NCBI RefSeq assembly: GCF_027579695.1
Contig: NC_083587.1
Location: 6,264,001 to 6,328,000 of the forward strand
Direction of reading: 5' to 3'
Source of the DNA: Neoarius graeffei
Lineage: Eukaryota; Chordata; Actinopteri; Siluriformes; Ariidae
Length of the DNA stretch: 64,000 nt
A program made the position numbers and the translations under genes. Positions 23,177 to 34,984 of the stretch are shown here, one piece after another (the first letter of the stretch is position 1; each line of letters begins with the position of its first letter). Below the pieces are notes generated by a model. The model saw only the letters and a list, made by a program, of their open reading frames with translations, was not told the DNA's origin and ran no database searches.

Positions 23177-25322
23177 ATTGACACCTTGTACATATTCAAA
23201 AACTCATGAAATCTGGGACACACATCTGTCATGGGCACCCCTACTCCGCCGTAGGGGCTTGACCCCAGGTGTGTCTGGGCGACTCCATAGCGCCCACATA
23301 TGTCATTGAGACTCCTGCCTGGTATACAGTTTCACCTATCCATGTCAAATTTGGTAGATAGATGAAATAAATAGATGAACAAAATTGCCTATACATTGCA
23401 TCAGCCATATTCAACAGTAAGGGAGATTTTTGGTTTTGTGCGTTTTGACACGTGATGCGCTTTAACAAGCTCCTCCTTGGTGGTTTGGTGGATCCATGCC
23501 ATATTTGGCATACGTCATTTCAAGATGCTGATGTTAAATTGTGAAGGGATTTGTGATATGTCGCAAAATGTTGAAATGGTGAACCAATAAATGTAAACGT
23601 TATGCCATGCAAGCAGGAAGTGAGTCATAAATTCACCATGCATTGCCTGATGCAGCTCAAACTTCAGAGGTTATAGGCTATCATTGTTTTGGAGATATCC
23701 ACATGCCCAAAGACATCCTCTGGTATTGCGCCACCATTTGGACATGGACAACAATGACTCCATTGCCAAAACACCTGTTACATTTTGATGTACTCTTCCT
23801 AGGCAGTTTGTTGGATTCATGCCATGTTTTTGGTATACGTCATGTCAAGATGTTGCTGATTAAGTTACGAAGGGATTTGCAATACCTGGCAAGATGTTGA
23901 CATGGTGAGCCAATAAATTTGTTATGCCACACAAACAGGAAGCATGTCAAAAATTCACCATGCATTGCCTGATATGGCTAAAAATTCACAGGTTACAGGA
24001 TACGATGGTTCTGATCTCCACGTACCCAATTTGACCCTGTGGTATAGCAGCACCATTTGGACATGGACAATAATGATTCCATTGCCTAAAAACTTTGACT
24101 CATTAAATATGGTGCTCACATCAGTCCTGGCCATCGCTACTCAGGGATAGAGGTTTGACCCCAGTTGTTTCCGTTGGACTCCATAGCGCCCCCACATGTC
24201 ATTTAGACTTCTGCCCGGTATATAGATTCACCTATCAGTGTCAAAAATGGTAGGTGTGTGGGGTGCCCCAAGATGAACAAAACTGAAATGCACATTGTTT
24301 GTCAACTGACTTGCGACAGGATTTGAGATATCTTGCAGGATGTTGAAATGGTGAACCAGTAAATTTGTATGTTTTGACATGTAAACAGGAAGTATGTCAT
24401 AAATTCGCCATGCATTGCCTGATAGAGCTAAAGCCTCAAAGGTTATAAGACATAGGGTTCTGACAATATCCCCATGCCCAAAGTGAGCCTCTTGTGTAGC
24501 ACCACCATTTGGACTTGGACAGTAATGATTCCATTGCTGAAAAACTCTGACTCCTGAAACTTGGTACACACATCAGTGCTGGCAACTGTTACTCAGGGAT
24601 AGAGGCTTGGCCCCAGGTGCAATGCCGTATTGTTTTTGGCATGTTCTCATGTGCGAGGGCCTTTTATCGCCATTAGTGGCTATATTTGTTATTATTTTTC
24701 TTCAAAACTTTGCCATTTTGGAGGTGATTTCCATGGGCGAAAACTCATGAAATTTGGTTCACACATCAGTCATGCACACCGCTACTCGGCAATAGGGGCT
24801 TGACCCCCAGGTATCTCCGGGGGACTCCATAGTGCCCCCATACGTCATTGAGACACCTCCCTGGTATATAGTTCCACCTATCTATGTTAAATTTGGTAGG
24901 TGTGTGGACTGCCCCTAGACGAACAAAATTGCAATATTCATTGCATCAGTCATACTCAGCAGGAAGTGAGATATTTTTAGTTTTGTGCATTCTGATGGGT
25001 TACATTTTAATGTACTCCTCCTAGGGGGTTCGTTGGATCCATGCCATATTTGGTAGACGTCATGTCAAGATATCGCTGATGTTAAATTACAAAGGGATTT
25101 GCAATATCTCGCAAGGTGTTGAAATGGCGAACCAATAAATTTATATGATGCACTATGCAAACAGAAAGTGTCATAAAGTCACCATGCATTGCCTGATACA
25201 GCTTAAACTTGACAGATTATAGGATATCATGTTTCTGAAGATCTCCACATGCCCAAAGTCATCCTCTGGTATAGCATCACTGTTTGGACATGGACAGTAA
25301 TGACTCCATTGCCAAAAAACTC
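23177..25322. repeat. Modular unclassified repeat (family U), block 2
   Basis: Four recognisable modules carry the phrases CACCATGCATTGCCTGAT (about 23634, 23957, 24407, 25177), GGACTCCATAGCGCCC (about 23280, 24177, 24825) and CATGCCATATTTGG-type text (about 23496, 23820, 25042). Distances between recurrences vary (about 320, 450, 770), so the array is a mixture of two alternating modules rather than a clean satellite. No convincing protein frame. Confidence 0.75.
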
Positions 25323-28300
25323 GTCTCGTCTCGTCTCGTCTTCTTCCGCTTATCCAGGACCGGGTCGCGGAGGCAGCAGTCTAAGCATGGAAGCCCAAAC
25401 TTCCCTTTCCCCAGACACCTCGGCCAGCTCCTCGGGAAGAACACCGAGGCGTTCCCAGGCCAGCCAAGAGACATAGTCCCTCCAGCATGTCCTGGGTCTT
25501 CCCCGGGGCCTCCTCCCGGGGGGACATGCCTGGAACACCTCCCCAGGGAGGCGTCCAGGAGGCATCCGAAAAAGATGCCCGAGCCACCTCAGCTGGTTCC
25601 TCTCGATGTGGAGGAGCAGCGGCTCTACTCCGAGCTCCTCCCGAGTGACTGTGCTTCTCACCCCATCTCTAAGGGAGCGCCCAGCCACCCTGCGAAGGAA
25701 ACTCATTTCAGCCGCTTGTATCCGCGATCTTGTTCTTTCTGTCATTACCCAAAGCTCATGACCATAGGTGAGAGTCGGAACGTAGATCGACCGGTAAATT
25801 GAGAGCTTCGCCTTTTGGCTCAGCTCCTTCTTCACCACGACGGACCGGTAAAGCGACCGCATCACTGCGGAGGCTGCACCGATCCGCCTGTCGATCTCAC
25901 GCTCCATCCTTCCCTCACTCGTGAACAAGATCCCGAGATACTTAAACTCCTCCACTTGAGGCAGGACTTCTCCACCAACCTGGAGAGGGCAAGCCACCCT
26001 TTTCCGGTCGAGAACCATGGCCTCGGACTTGGAGGTGCTGATTCTCATCCCAGCCGCTTCACACTCGACTGCAAACCGCCCCAGTGCATGCTGAAGGTCC
26101 TGGTTTGAAGAAGCCAACAGGACAACATCATCCGCAAAAAGCAGAGATGAAATCCTGTGGTTCCCAAACAGGATTCCTTCCGGCCCCTGGCTGCGCCTAG
26201 AAATTCTGTCCATAAAAATTATGAACAGAACTGGTGACAAAGGGCAGCCCTGACGGAGTCCAACATGCACCGGGAACAGGTCTGACTTACTGCCGGCAAT
26301 GCGAACCAGACTCCTGCTCCGTTCATACAGGGACCGGACAGCCCTTAGCAAAGAGCCCCGAACCCCATACTCCCGAAGCACCCCCCACAGAATACCACGG
26401 GGGACACGGTCGAATGCCTTCTCCAGATCCACAAAGCACATGTGGACTGGTTGGGCAAACTCCCATGAACCCTCGAGCACCCTATGAAGGGTATAGAGCT
26501 GGTCCAGTGTTCCACGACCAGGACGAAAACTGCATTGTTCCTCCTGGATCCGAGGTTCGACTATTGGTCGAATTCTCCTCTCCAGTACCCTGGAGTAAAC
26601 TTTCCCTGGGAGGCTGAGAAGTGTGATTCCCCTATAATTGGAGCACACTCTCCGGTCCCCTTTCTTAAAAAGAGGGACCACCACCCCAGTCTGCCACTCC
26701 AGAGGCACTGTCCCCGACCGCCACGCGATGTTGCAGAGGCGTGTCAACCAAGACAGCCCCACAACATCCAGAGACTTGAGATACTCAGGGCGGATCTCAT
26801 CCACCCCCGGTGCCTTGCCACCGAGGAGCTTGCAAACCACCTCAGTGACTTCGGCTTGGGTAATTGACGAGTCCACCTCTGAGTCATCAGCCTCAGTCTC
26901 CTCAGTGGAAGACATGACGGTCGGATTGAGGAGATCCTCAAAGTATTCCTTCCACCGCCCGACAATGTCCCCAGTCGAGGTCAACAGCTCCCCACCCGCA
27001 CTGTAAACAGTGTTGGCAGAGTACTGCTTCCCCCTCCTGAGGCGCCGGACGGTTTGCCAGAATTTCTTCGAGGCCGACTGATAGTCCTTCTCCATGGCCT
27101 CCCCGAACTCCTCCCAGTTCTGAGTTTTTGCCTCTGCAACTGCCCGAGCTGCAGCACGCCTGGCCTGCCGATACTCGTCGGCTGCCTCAGGAGTCCCGGA
27201 GGTCAACATGGCCCGATAGGACTCCTTCTTCAGCTTGACGGCATCCCTTACTTCCGGTGTCCACCACCGGGTTCGGGGATTGCCGCCACGACAGGCACCG
27301 GAGACCTTGCGGCCACAGCTCCGAACAGCTGCGTCCACAATGGAGGTAGAGAACATGGTCCACTCAGACTCAATGTCCCCCGCCTCCCTCGGAAGCTGGG
27401 AAAAGCTCTCCCGGAGGTGGGAGTTAAAGACCTCCCCAACAGAGTGCTCGGCCAGACGTTCCCAGCAGACCCTCACCATACGTTTGGGCCTGCCAGGTCT
27501 GTCCAGCTTCCTCCTCCGCCAGCGGATCCAACTCACCACCAGGTGGTGATCAGTTGACAACTCAGCCCCTCTCTTCACCCGAGTGTCCAAGACATAGGGT
27601 CGGAGATCAGATGACACGACTACAAAGTCGATCATCGACCTCCGACCTAAGGTGTCCTGGTGCCACGTGCACTTATGGACACCCCTATGCTCGAACATGG
27701 TGTTCGTTATGGACAAACTGTGACTAGCACAGAAGTCCAATAACAAAACACCACTCGGGTTCAGATCGGGGAGGCCGTTCCTCCCAACCACGCCCCTCCA
27801 GGTGTCACTGTCATCGCCCACGTGAGCATTGAAGTCCCCCAGTAGCACAATGGAGTCCCCAGTCTGAGCACCCCTCAGTACCTCTCCCAGGGACTCCAAG
27901 AAGGCCGGATACTCTATACTGCTATTTGGCCCGTAGGCACAAACAACAGCAAGAGCCCTCTCCCCAATCCGAAGGCGCAGAGAGGCGACCCTCTCGTTCA
28001 CTGGGGTAAACTCCAACACATGGCGGCTGAGCTGGGGAGCTATAAGGAAGCCCACACCAGCCCGCCGCCGCTCACCACGGGCGACTCCAGAGAAGTGGAA
28101 AGTCCAGCCCCTCTCGAGGAGCTGGGTTCCAGAGCCCAAGCTGTGCGTGGAGGTGAGCCCGACTATCTCTAGCCGGTACCTCTCAACCTCCCGCACAAGC
28201 TCAGGCTCCTTCCCCCCCAGCGAAGTGACATTCCATGTCCCAACAGCCAGCCGCTGTGTCCGGGGATCAGGTCGTCGAGGCCCCTGCCTTCGACTGCCAC

Positions 28301-28684
28301 CCAATCCACACTGCACCAAACCCCTACTGCTACCTCTGTGGGTGGTGAACCCACAGGAGGTCGGGCCCACGTCACCTCTTCGGGCTGAGCCCGGCCGGGC
28401 CCCATGGGCAAAGGCCCGGCCACCAAGCGCTCGCATACGAGCCCCAACCCCGGGCCTGGCTCCAGGGTGGGGCCCCGGCTGCGTCCTACCGGGCGACGTC
28501 ACGGTCCTGGATTTTTTCTCCATAGGGGTTTTTTGGTGAACTGCTCTTGGTCTGGCCTGTCACCTAGGACCTGTCTGCCTTGGGAAACCCTAACAGGGGC
28601 ATAATGCCCCCGACAACATAGCTCCTAGGATCATTCAAGCACACAAACCCCTCCACCACAATAAGGTGGCAGTTCTAGGAGGGG
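25323..28684 (-). mobile_element. Rex3 (RTE clade) LINE, near full length with target duplication
   Basis: A 12-bp duplication GCCAAAAAACTC (25311-25322, 28685-28696) brackets 3.36 kb inserted into repeat U. The 3' end (left) carries a GACGA repeat tail. GGTGACAAAGGGCAGCCCTG (26233) and ACCACCACCCCAGTCTGCCA (26679) match, from memory, the published fish Rex3 PCR primers. Confidence 0.9.
25350..28523 (-). CDS. Rex3 endonuclease-reverse transcriptase, uninterrupted 1057-codon frame
   Basis: One open frame encodes an apurinic-type endonuclease and reverse transcriptase that copies its own RNA at a nicked target. Endonuclease motifs: VGTWNVTSL (about residue 93), [21 protein letters not shown] (about 225) and STDHHLVV (about 325). 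Reverse transcriptase motifs: [50 protein letters not shown] and [10 protein letters not shown] with FADD intact. A Gly normally expected in the QCGFRPGR box reads Ser. The C-terminus has a conserved RWLGHLFRM-type region. The first about 90 residues are Pro/Gly/Arg-rich; the real start may be internal. No stop or frameshift, so it may be young. No regulatory site is assigned. Confidence 0.9.
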   Translation of the reverse strand: MEKKSRTVTSPGRTQPGPHPGARPGVGARMRALGGRAFAHGARPGSARRGDVGPTSCGFTTHRGSSRGLVQCGLGGSRRQGPRRPDPRTQRLAVGTWNVTSLGGKEPELVREVERYRLEIVGLTSTHSLGSGTQLLERGWTFHFSGVARGERRRAGVGFLIAPQLSRHVLEFTPVNERVASLRLRIGERALAVVCAYGPNSSIEYPAFLESLGEVLRGAQTGDSIVLLGDFNAHVGDDSDTWRGVVGRNGLPDLNPSGVLLLDFCASHSLSITNTMFEHRGVHKCTWHQDTLGRRSMIDFVVVSSDLRPYVLDTRVKRGAELSTDHHLVVSWIRWRRRKLDRPGRPKRMVRVCWERLAEHSVGEVFNSHLRESFSQLPREAGDIESEWTMFSTSIVDAAVRSCGRKVSGACRGGNPRTRWWTPEVRDAVKLKKESYRAMLTSGTPEAADEYRQARRAAARAVAEAKTQNWEEFGEAMEKDYQSASKKFWQTVRRLRRGKQYSANTVYSAGGELLTSTGDIVGRWKEYFEDLLNPTVMSSTEETEADDSEVDSSITQAEVTEVVCKLLGGKAPGVDEIRPEYLKSLDVVGLSWLTRLCNIAWRSGTVPLEWQTGVVVPLFKKGDRRVCSNYRGITLLSLPGKVYSRVLERRIRPIVEPRIQEEQCSFRPGRGTLDQLYTLHRVLEGSWEFAQPVHMCFVDLEKAFDRVPRGILWGVLREYGVRGSLLRAVRSLYERSRSLVRIAGSKSDLFPVHVGLRQGCPLSPVLFIIFMDRISRRSQGPEGILFGNHRISSLLFADDVVLLASSNQDLQHALGRFAVECEAAGMRISTSKSEAMVLDRKRVACPLQVGGEVLPQVEEFKYLGILFTSEGRMEREIDRRIGAASAVMRSLYRSVVVKKELSQKAKLSIYRSIYVPTLTYGHELWVMTERTRSRIQAAEMSFLRRVAGRSLRDGVRSTVTREELGVEPLLLHIERNQLRWLGHLFRMPPGRLPGEVFQACPPGRRPRGRPRTCWRDYVSWLAWERLGVLPEELAEVSGEREVWASMLRLLPPRPGPG

Positions 28685-29485
28685 GCCAAAAAACTCAGTC
28701 ATGAAATTTGGTACACACACCAATCCTGGCAACAACTACTCATGGATAGAGGCTTGAACCCAGGTGTGTCCAGGGGACTCCATAGTGCCCCCACATGTCA
28801 TTGAGACTTTTGCCCAGTATAGTTTCACCTATCCACATCAGAATTGGTAGGTGTGTCTGGTGCCCCAAGATAAACAAACCTGAAATGTAAATTTGCTAAA
28901 ACAATGGACTTGTGACAGGATTTGCGATATGTTGCATGATGTTGAAATGGCGAGACAATATGTTTTACCATGCAAACAAGAAGTGTATCATAAATTCACC
29001 ATGCATTGCCTGATATGGCTAAAACTTCACGTTGTAAGCCGTACTGGTTCTGATGACATCCACATGCTCAAAGTGACCCTCTGGTATAGTGGCACCATTT
29101 GGACCTGGACAGTAATTACTCCACTGGCGAAAAATTAAAACTCATGAAATTTGGTACACACCTCAATCCTGGCCATCACTATTCAGGGATGGAAGCATGG
29201 CACCAGTTGTGTTCGGGGGACTCCATAGTGCCCCATACGTCATTGAGACTCATGAGATTTGATAGGTGTGTGGAGTGCCCCTAGATGAACAAAATTGCAA
29301 TATACAATGCATCAGCCATGCTCAACAGGAAGTGACTTATTTTTGGTTTTGTGCATTTTGACATGTTAGAATTTTGACATGCTCATCCAAGGCAGTTTGC
29401 TGTGTTCATGCCATATTTGGTGTACAGGATGTCAAGATGTTGCTGATGTTAAATTGCAAAGGGATTTGTGATACCTTGCAAGATG
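28685..29485. repeat. Family U repeat, block 3
   Basis: Continuation of the modular repeat after Rex3, with CACCATGCATTGCCTGAT near 28997 and GGACTCCATAGTGCCCC near 28770 and 29219. Ends where the chimeric SINE is inserted. Confidence 0.7.
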
Positions 29486-29829
29486 GTATAGTGGTTAGCA
29501 TGGTCGTCTCACAGCAAGAAGGTTCAGGGTTTGAACCCAGCGGCTGGCGAGGGCCTTTCTGTGTGGAGTTTAGATTTTCTCCCCATGTCTGCGTGGGTTT
29601 CCTCTGGGTGCTCCGGTTTCCCCCACAATCCAAAGATATGCAGTTAGGTTGACGTGAGGTGCCCTTGAGCAAGGTACCTGACCCCTGACTGCTCCCCAGG
29701 CGCTCTGGTGTGGCTGCCCACTGCTCTGAGTGTGTGTGTGTTCACTGCTTCAGATGGGTTAAATGCAGAGGATGAATTTCACTGTGTTTGAATTGTGCAT
29801 GTGACAAATAAAGGTTTCTTCTTCTTTAA
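29486..29829 (+). mobile_element. Chimeric SINE: family S head with a different tail
   Basis: The tRNA-like head and body match family S up to about CAATCCAAAGATATGCAG (29640). The rest is a different 3' module (GTGCCCTTGAGCAAGGTACC, GATGGGTTAAATGCAGAGGA) known from another widespread fish SINE/LINE tail. The duplication AAGATG lies at 29480-29485 and, beyond the piggyBac-like insertion, at 30476-30481. Confidence 0.75.
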
Positions 29830-30473
29830 AGTGCCATTCCACCATTGGATGTATTCTTTGGCATAAAATACAATATATTTTGACAACATGTATAAATGGT
29901 ATCACTAGATAGAGAAATCTTTTAGCTTCAAAGTGATATATCAAACATAATTTTTTGACAACGACATGTATATTAATTTTGCGACCAAAGTCACCTACCC
30001 TTTTAATTTCCGCGCGTGATGTCATCGGCAGGTTCCCCTTCTTGTGTACCACATGACGTGTGACGTGACACATATCAGCAATGGCGGATAGAACGCGATA
30101 AAAATAATACCAATAAATCTAGCTAATACCAATAAATCTAGTTAACTGAAAGATTAACTCAAAATTTTTCGCAATTTTTTTGGCCCCCATATACGAGGAG
30201 AAATGACTCTCTCACTTTGGGGGTTTCCTGGTCTAAAAATAGACCGACACGTGGTACACAAGAAGGGGAACCTGACGATGACATCACGTTTCACTACCGC
30301 GCGGAAATTAAAAGGGTAGGTGACTTTGGTTGCAAAATTAATATACTTGTCGTTGTCAAAAAATTATGTTTGATATATCATTTTGAAGCTAAAAGATTTC
30401 TCTGTCTAGTCATGTTGTCATAAAATATATTGTATTTTATGCCAAAGAATACATCCGATGGTGGAATGGCACT
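29830..30473. mobile_element. Foldback MITE with TTAA target (piggyBac-like)
   Basis: A 644-bp element with very long inverted arms (about 250 bp each, from AGTGCCATTCCACC to about 30080 and back from about 30230), flanked by TTAA (29826-29829, 30474-30477). The spacer between the arms is about 150 bp. It sits at the end of the chimeric SINE tail. Confidence 0.85.
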
Positions 30474-30481
30474 TTAAGATG

Positions 30482-31240
30482 TTGAAATGGCTAAACAATA
30501 AATTTGTGTTCCATCATGTAAGCAAAGTGTGTCATAAATTCACCCTGCATTGTCTGATATAGCTCAAACTTCACAGGTTATAGGATATAATGGTTCTTAT
30601 AATGGGCACATGCCCAAACTGACCCTCTGGTATAGCGCCACCATTTGCACATGGACAGTTATGACTCCACTGCCAAAAAATTAATCACCGGTGGTGCATA
30701 CATCAGATACCCAGGCTTTTGTTTCACATCTCAGTGCATTGTTTGATGAGCAAATGTAACTGGTCGCAGAACCGGAGGTGCGAGGGCCCCTCATTGCCAC
30801 TTGCAGCTATGTTTTCTTCTCCTCTTCTTCTTCTTTATTTATTTATTCTTTTTTTTTCCTCTGTGGAAGAACTCGTTTTTGAGGCACTTGCGATGCTCAA
30901 AAACTCGTGCATAAAATCACATAGTTACACTGATCAAGGGACTAGGCATGGTCCCAAAGCTCTATAGCGCCCCCAAGAACAAGCTATGGTTTATAGAACC
31001 ATAAATGAAGTTGCTCGGATCGGCATGAGATTTGGTGTGATCCATACTCCTTGTGATACAGGACAAAGTTCACTTAGTTGTATATGACTCCGCCCAACAT
31101 GAAGTCAGCCATGTTGGATGGAATGTGGGATTTTGAAATTTTCCCACGCTGTTTTGAGGGGCTTACAATGGGTAAGAACTCATGAAATTTTGCACATACA
31201 TTTGTCCTATAATACAATTTGAGTGAATATGGTAAATTAG
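30482..31240. repeat. Family U repeat, block 4
   Basis: Resumes with GTTGAAATGGC and includes the start-type module seen at 12010 (TTTTTGAGGCACTTGCGATG at about 30868, GGTCCCAAAGCTCTATAGCG at about 30950). Confidence 0.7.
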
Positions 31241-31613
31241 GGGCGGCACGGTGGTGTAGTGGTTAGCGCTGTCGCGTCACAGCAAGAAGGTCCGCATTTG
31301 AGCCCTGTGGCCAGCGAGGGCCTTTCTGTGCGGAGTTTGCATGTTCTCCCCGTGTCCGCGTGGGTTTCCTCTGGGTGCTCCGGTTTCCCCCACAATCCAA
31401 AGACATGCAGGTTAGGTTAACTGGTGACTCTAAATTGACCATAGGTGTGAATGTGAGTGTGAATGGTTGTCTGTGTCTATGTGTCAGCCCTGTGATGACC
31501 TGGTGACTTGTCGAGGGTGTACCCCGCCTTTCGCCCATAGTCAGCTGGGATAGGCTCCAGCTTGCCTGCGACCCTGTAGAAGGATAAAGCGGCTAGAGAT
31601 AATGAGATGAGAT
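31241..31613 (+). mobile_element. SINE family S, copy 5
   Basis: Full-length copy in repeat U with duplication GGTAAATTAG (31231-31240, 31614-31623). Confidence 0.92.
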
Positions 31614-32396
31614 GGTAAATTAGTCTAGATAGGCTTCATTAACTCTATAGTGCCACCTAGTTCAAAAATACATATTTTTGAACATGTACATGTTGTACAT
31701 ATTCAAAAACTCATGAAATTTGGTACACATGTCAGTCATGCGCCCCGAAACAGCCATAGGGGCTTGACCCCAGGTTTGTCTGGGGGACTCCATAGTACCC
31801 CCATATGTCATCGAGGCTCCTGCCCGGTATATAGTTTCACCTATCCATGTCAAATTTGGGGTGTGTGTGTGTGCAGTGCCCCAAGATGAACAAAATTGCC
31901 TGTACATTGCATCAGTCATACTCAACAGGAAGTGAGATATTTTTGGTTTTGTGTTTTGACATGTTATTTTTTAACGAACTCCTCCTAGGCTGTTTGTTGG
32001 ATCCATGCCATATTTGGTATACATCATGTCAAGATGTTGCTGATGTCAAATTATGAAGGGATTTGCGATATGTCGCAAGATGTTGAAATGGCAAACCAAT
32101 AAATGTATACGTTACCCCACACAAACAGGAAGTGAGTCATAAATTCACCATGCATTGCCTGATATGGCTCAAACTTGACAGTTTATAGGATATGGTTCTG
32201 AAGATATGCACATGCCCAAAGACTCCCTCTGGTATAGTGCCACCATTTGGACATGGACAGTAATGACAAAACATGTTACATTTTGATGTACTCTTCCTTG
32301 GCGGTTTGTTGGATTCATGCCATATTTGGTATACATGTCAAGATGTTGCTGATTTTAAGTTGCGAAGGGATTTATGATATCTTGCAAGATGCTGAA
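31614..32396. repeat. Family U repeat, block 5
   Basis: Modules with GGACTCCATAGTACCCCC (about 31786), CATGCCATATTTGGTATAC (about 32005 and 32317) and CACCATGCATTGCCTGAT (about 32147). Interrupted at about 32397 by unrelated sequence; family U resumes near 34190. Confidence 0.7.
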
Positions 32397-32724
32397 AGGA
32401 AAAGAAAGCACATGGTTAAAATACAGTTATGAAGATGGTTTATATCATCTAACGATTCATGTGAAGAATTGAAAATAAGGCACTCACACAGCGAAGATAT
32501 CCATCTCTGAAAGTCAATTTCTATGCAGAATTCCCCTATCATCGAATGCCGCCATTGAAAATATTTTAACCAATCAGAAAAATCCCCCCCGATCATTTGC
32601 GGCAATGCTCTGACGTCACTTGGGCATAGCACATGGAAGCTCCGCATGTAGTATTTTATATTCATGGTACAAGTTGCGCTGCTGTGACAGCCTCATGCTG
32701 TGGACTGTAACCTTGCTAGACTAC

Positions 32725-33042
32725 CTACAAACAGACCTGCATACAGTCTGACTTACCTAAATCTGTCAAAGAGGCAAGTGTGTGAGTTTTTACACATTCC
32801 TGGCAGCATAAGCACTCATTAGCATGCTTCAGCCATGTGTGATCACAACATTTGCACGAACACCATTGTGTGTTGCCCATCCGTTGTTCCTCCTCAGCTT
32901 CAGGATCTGAAGAGCTGGCTTCCTGTTCTGATTCTTCTTGAGAATCACCTTCCTCAACTCTTGGCTCAAACAGATAGGGTTGTAGGCCAGTAGAATCTGC
33001 AATGAATTCGTACTCGCTGCCTTCCGAGTCACTTTCCACCAT
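32725..33042 (-). CDS. P2X7-C-like cysteine-rich exon (hypothetical)
   Basis: Minus-strand frame starting MVESDSEGSEYEF. An acidic region (EEGDSQEESEQEASSSDPE) precedes RMGNTQWCSCKCCDH and ECLCCQECV. The arrangement acidic stretch, GNTxWC-x-C, then CxCC resembles the zinc-binding C-terminal ballast domain of P2X7, which also occurs in many uncharacterised fish proteins without the channel. A plausible splice donor (CAG|GTCTGT) lies at 32737/32736, just before the frame's stop at 32725-32727, so this may be a first exon. I see no second exon. It may be transposon cargo or a relic. Function is unknown. Confidence 0.45.
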   Translation of the reverse strand: MVESDSEGSEYEFIADSTGLQPYLFEPRVEEGDSQEESEQEASSSDPEAEEEQRMGNTQWCSCKCCDHTWLKHANECLCCQECVKTHTLASLTDLGKSDCMQVCL

Positions 33043-33185
33043 CTTGTCTGCAGAAGTTGATTACCACTTAAAGGCCAACCAAGTTGAAAATTACCCTACC
33101 CTTTTTTTATTTTAAACAAATAGTGGTTTTCACATTCATTTGCCACACAGGGACAGGCCTCTCACGGGCTGACTGAAAAGGTCCT

Positions 33186-33432
33186 TTGGGTGCAAAAATG
33201 GCACATTCGCAGCTCATGTGCTCAGAATGTTTTGAAGAAAATTTTCACTCAAACAACTCTGATGCACCGGGCATTAGGAATACCATACAAGCCAGCATTG
33301 AATCCAGATGCGGTTCCTGCAGTCTTTGGCCAAAAAGTGGACAACAAACAAGACAACATGGTCAGTAGTCTGCCAAAGAGAAGTTCAAAGGGTAAGAAAA
33401 CACTTTTTATAACTTCCCTAACTTTTTATTAA
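33186..33432 (+). pseudogene. THAP-like zinc finger remnant with frameshift
   Basis: One frame gives SQLMCSECFEENFHSN, close to the THAP CSEHF-x4-F block; the next frame gives ALGIPYKPALNPDAVPAVFG, like the THAP ending AVPTIF. A frameshift near 33255 separates them and the CSEHF His is Cys. THAP domains are DNA-binding fingers found in host genes and in P and Kolobok transposases. The fragment is divergent from the P2X7-C-like frame 144 bp away. Confidence 0.45.
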
Positions 33433-34984
33433 GCGTGATATGTTATTTTGAGTTACTTTGGGCATAAATGTAATAATTGCTGATGCAGCTAAGCAGCTTA
33501 ATGTTTGTTTTATGATGGGTGCCTTGCTTTGATTGTGTTGTCAAAAAAGCCTCAGTAATAACTAACTAAACCAATTCTATAATAAAACAATAACTCTATA
33601 TTGTTCACTTGTGTGTAACCAATTGATGGGGTAATACTTGTTTATCATGATCATCATCACTATCCGTGTCACTGTCCGAAATACTCTAGGAAATCAGTGA
33701 ATAAATGTCGCTGGCACTGTGGTCCATTTTGTTGAATATGGTTGTGTACTGTAAGTGACATCACACTTTACGGAAACCATTCGGAAAGCAGCTCGGCAAT
33801 ATTTCCGCCTTTTTCTGTACAAGCGTGATTATAACGCATAGTTTCAGCCTCATTTTACAGGTAAAGAGTTTGGGTTTGTCTGTAAGTCAGGGCTGCATCT
33901 CATTAATACGCAATTTCAGATGTACAGTGAAAAAATTGACATTGTCATCTTAGTAGAACTTTCACTTTGCCCCTTCAGTACTGAAGAGTGACACTCAGCC
34001 TTGCACCCAAGTGACGTCACGCATCGCCCTTCCAACAGGCAACATGGCAGCCTACTGGTGGCATTAGAGCAGTGATACAAAAATGCTCACAACTTTCTCA
34101 TAAATAGTCAAACATGCCTGAAACTTTTCTTACAGGCTCTCAATATTACAAGCTACCAACCCATGCATGTATTTACATTGCATTTTCCATTCCTTGAAAT
34201 GGCGTACCAATAAATTTGTTACATCACACAAACAGGAATCGTCATAAATTCACCATGCATTGCCTGATATGGCTAAAAATTCACAGGTTATAGGATATGA
34301 TGGTTCTGATGATATCCACATGCCCAATTTGGCCCTCTGGTATCACACCACCATTTGGATCTGGATAGTAATGATTCCGTTGCCTAATAAAAACTTTGAC
34401 TCATGAAATTTGGTACTCGCATCAGTCCTGGCCACCGCTACTCAGGGATAGAGGCTTGATCCCGGGTGTGTTCAGGGGACTCCATAGCGCCCCCACATGT
34501 CATTGAGACTTCTGCCCGGTATATAGTTTCACCTATCCATGTCAGAATTGGTAGGTGTGTGGGGTGCCCCAAGATGAACAAAAGTGAAATACACATTGCT
34601 TTAGCCAATTGACTTGCAACAGGATTTGTGGTATTTGGCACAATGTTGAAAAGGCGAACCAATAAATTTGTATGTTTCGCCATGCAAACGGGAAGTGTGT
34701 TATAAATTCGCCATGCATTGCCTGATGTAGCTAATACTTCACAGATTATAAGACATCAGGGTTCTGATGATATCCCCATGCCCAAAGTGAGCCTCTCATG
34801 TAGCGCTGCCATTTGGCCCTGGACAGTAATGATTCCATTGCCAAAAACTCTGACTCATGAAATTTGGAGCACACATTAGTCCTGGCCACTGTGACTCAGG
34901 GATAGAGGCTTGGCCTTGAGTGTGAGGGCCCTTTATTGCCGCTAGCTGCTATATTTGGTTGTTCAAATAGAGAAATAGATAAGT
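33433..34984. repeat. Non-coding stretch followed by family U repeat, block 6
   Basis: 33433-34190 has no recognised content. From about 34190 the modular repeat resumes (CACCATGCATTGCCTGAT at about 34249 and 34710; GGACTCCATAGCGCCCCC at about 34478) and ends near 34960. Confidence 0.6.

Noticed and set aside
25284-28539. Several plus-strand frames of 100-170 codons across the Rex3 region
   Set aside because: They oppose the 1057-codon minus-strand frame and carry no domain.
33186-33432. A complete THAP-domain host gene
   Set aside because: The domain is split by a frameshift and lacks the N-terminal C2 part; only a remnant can be claimed.
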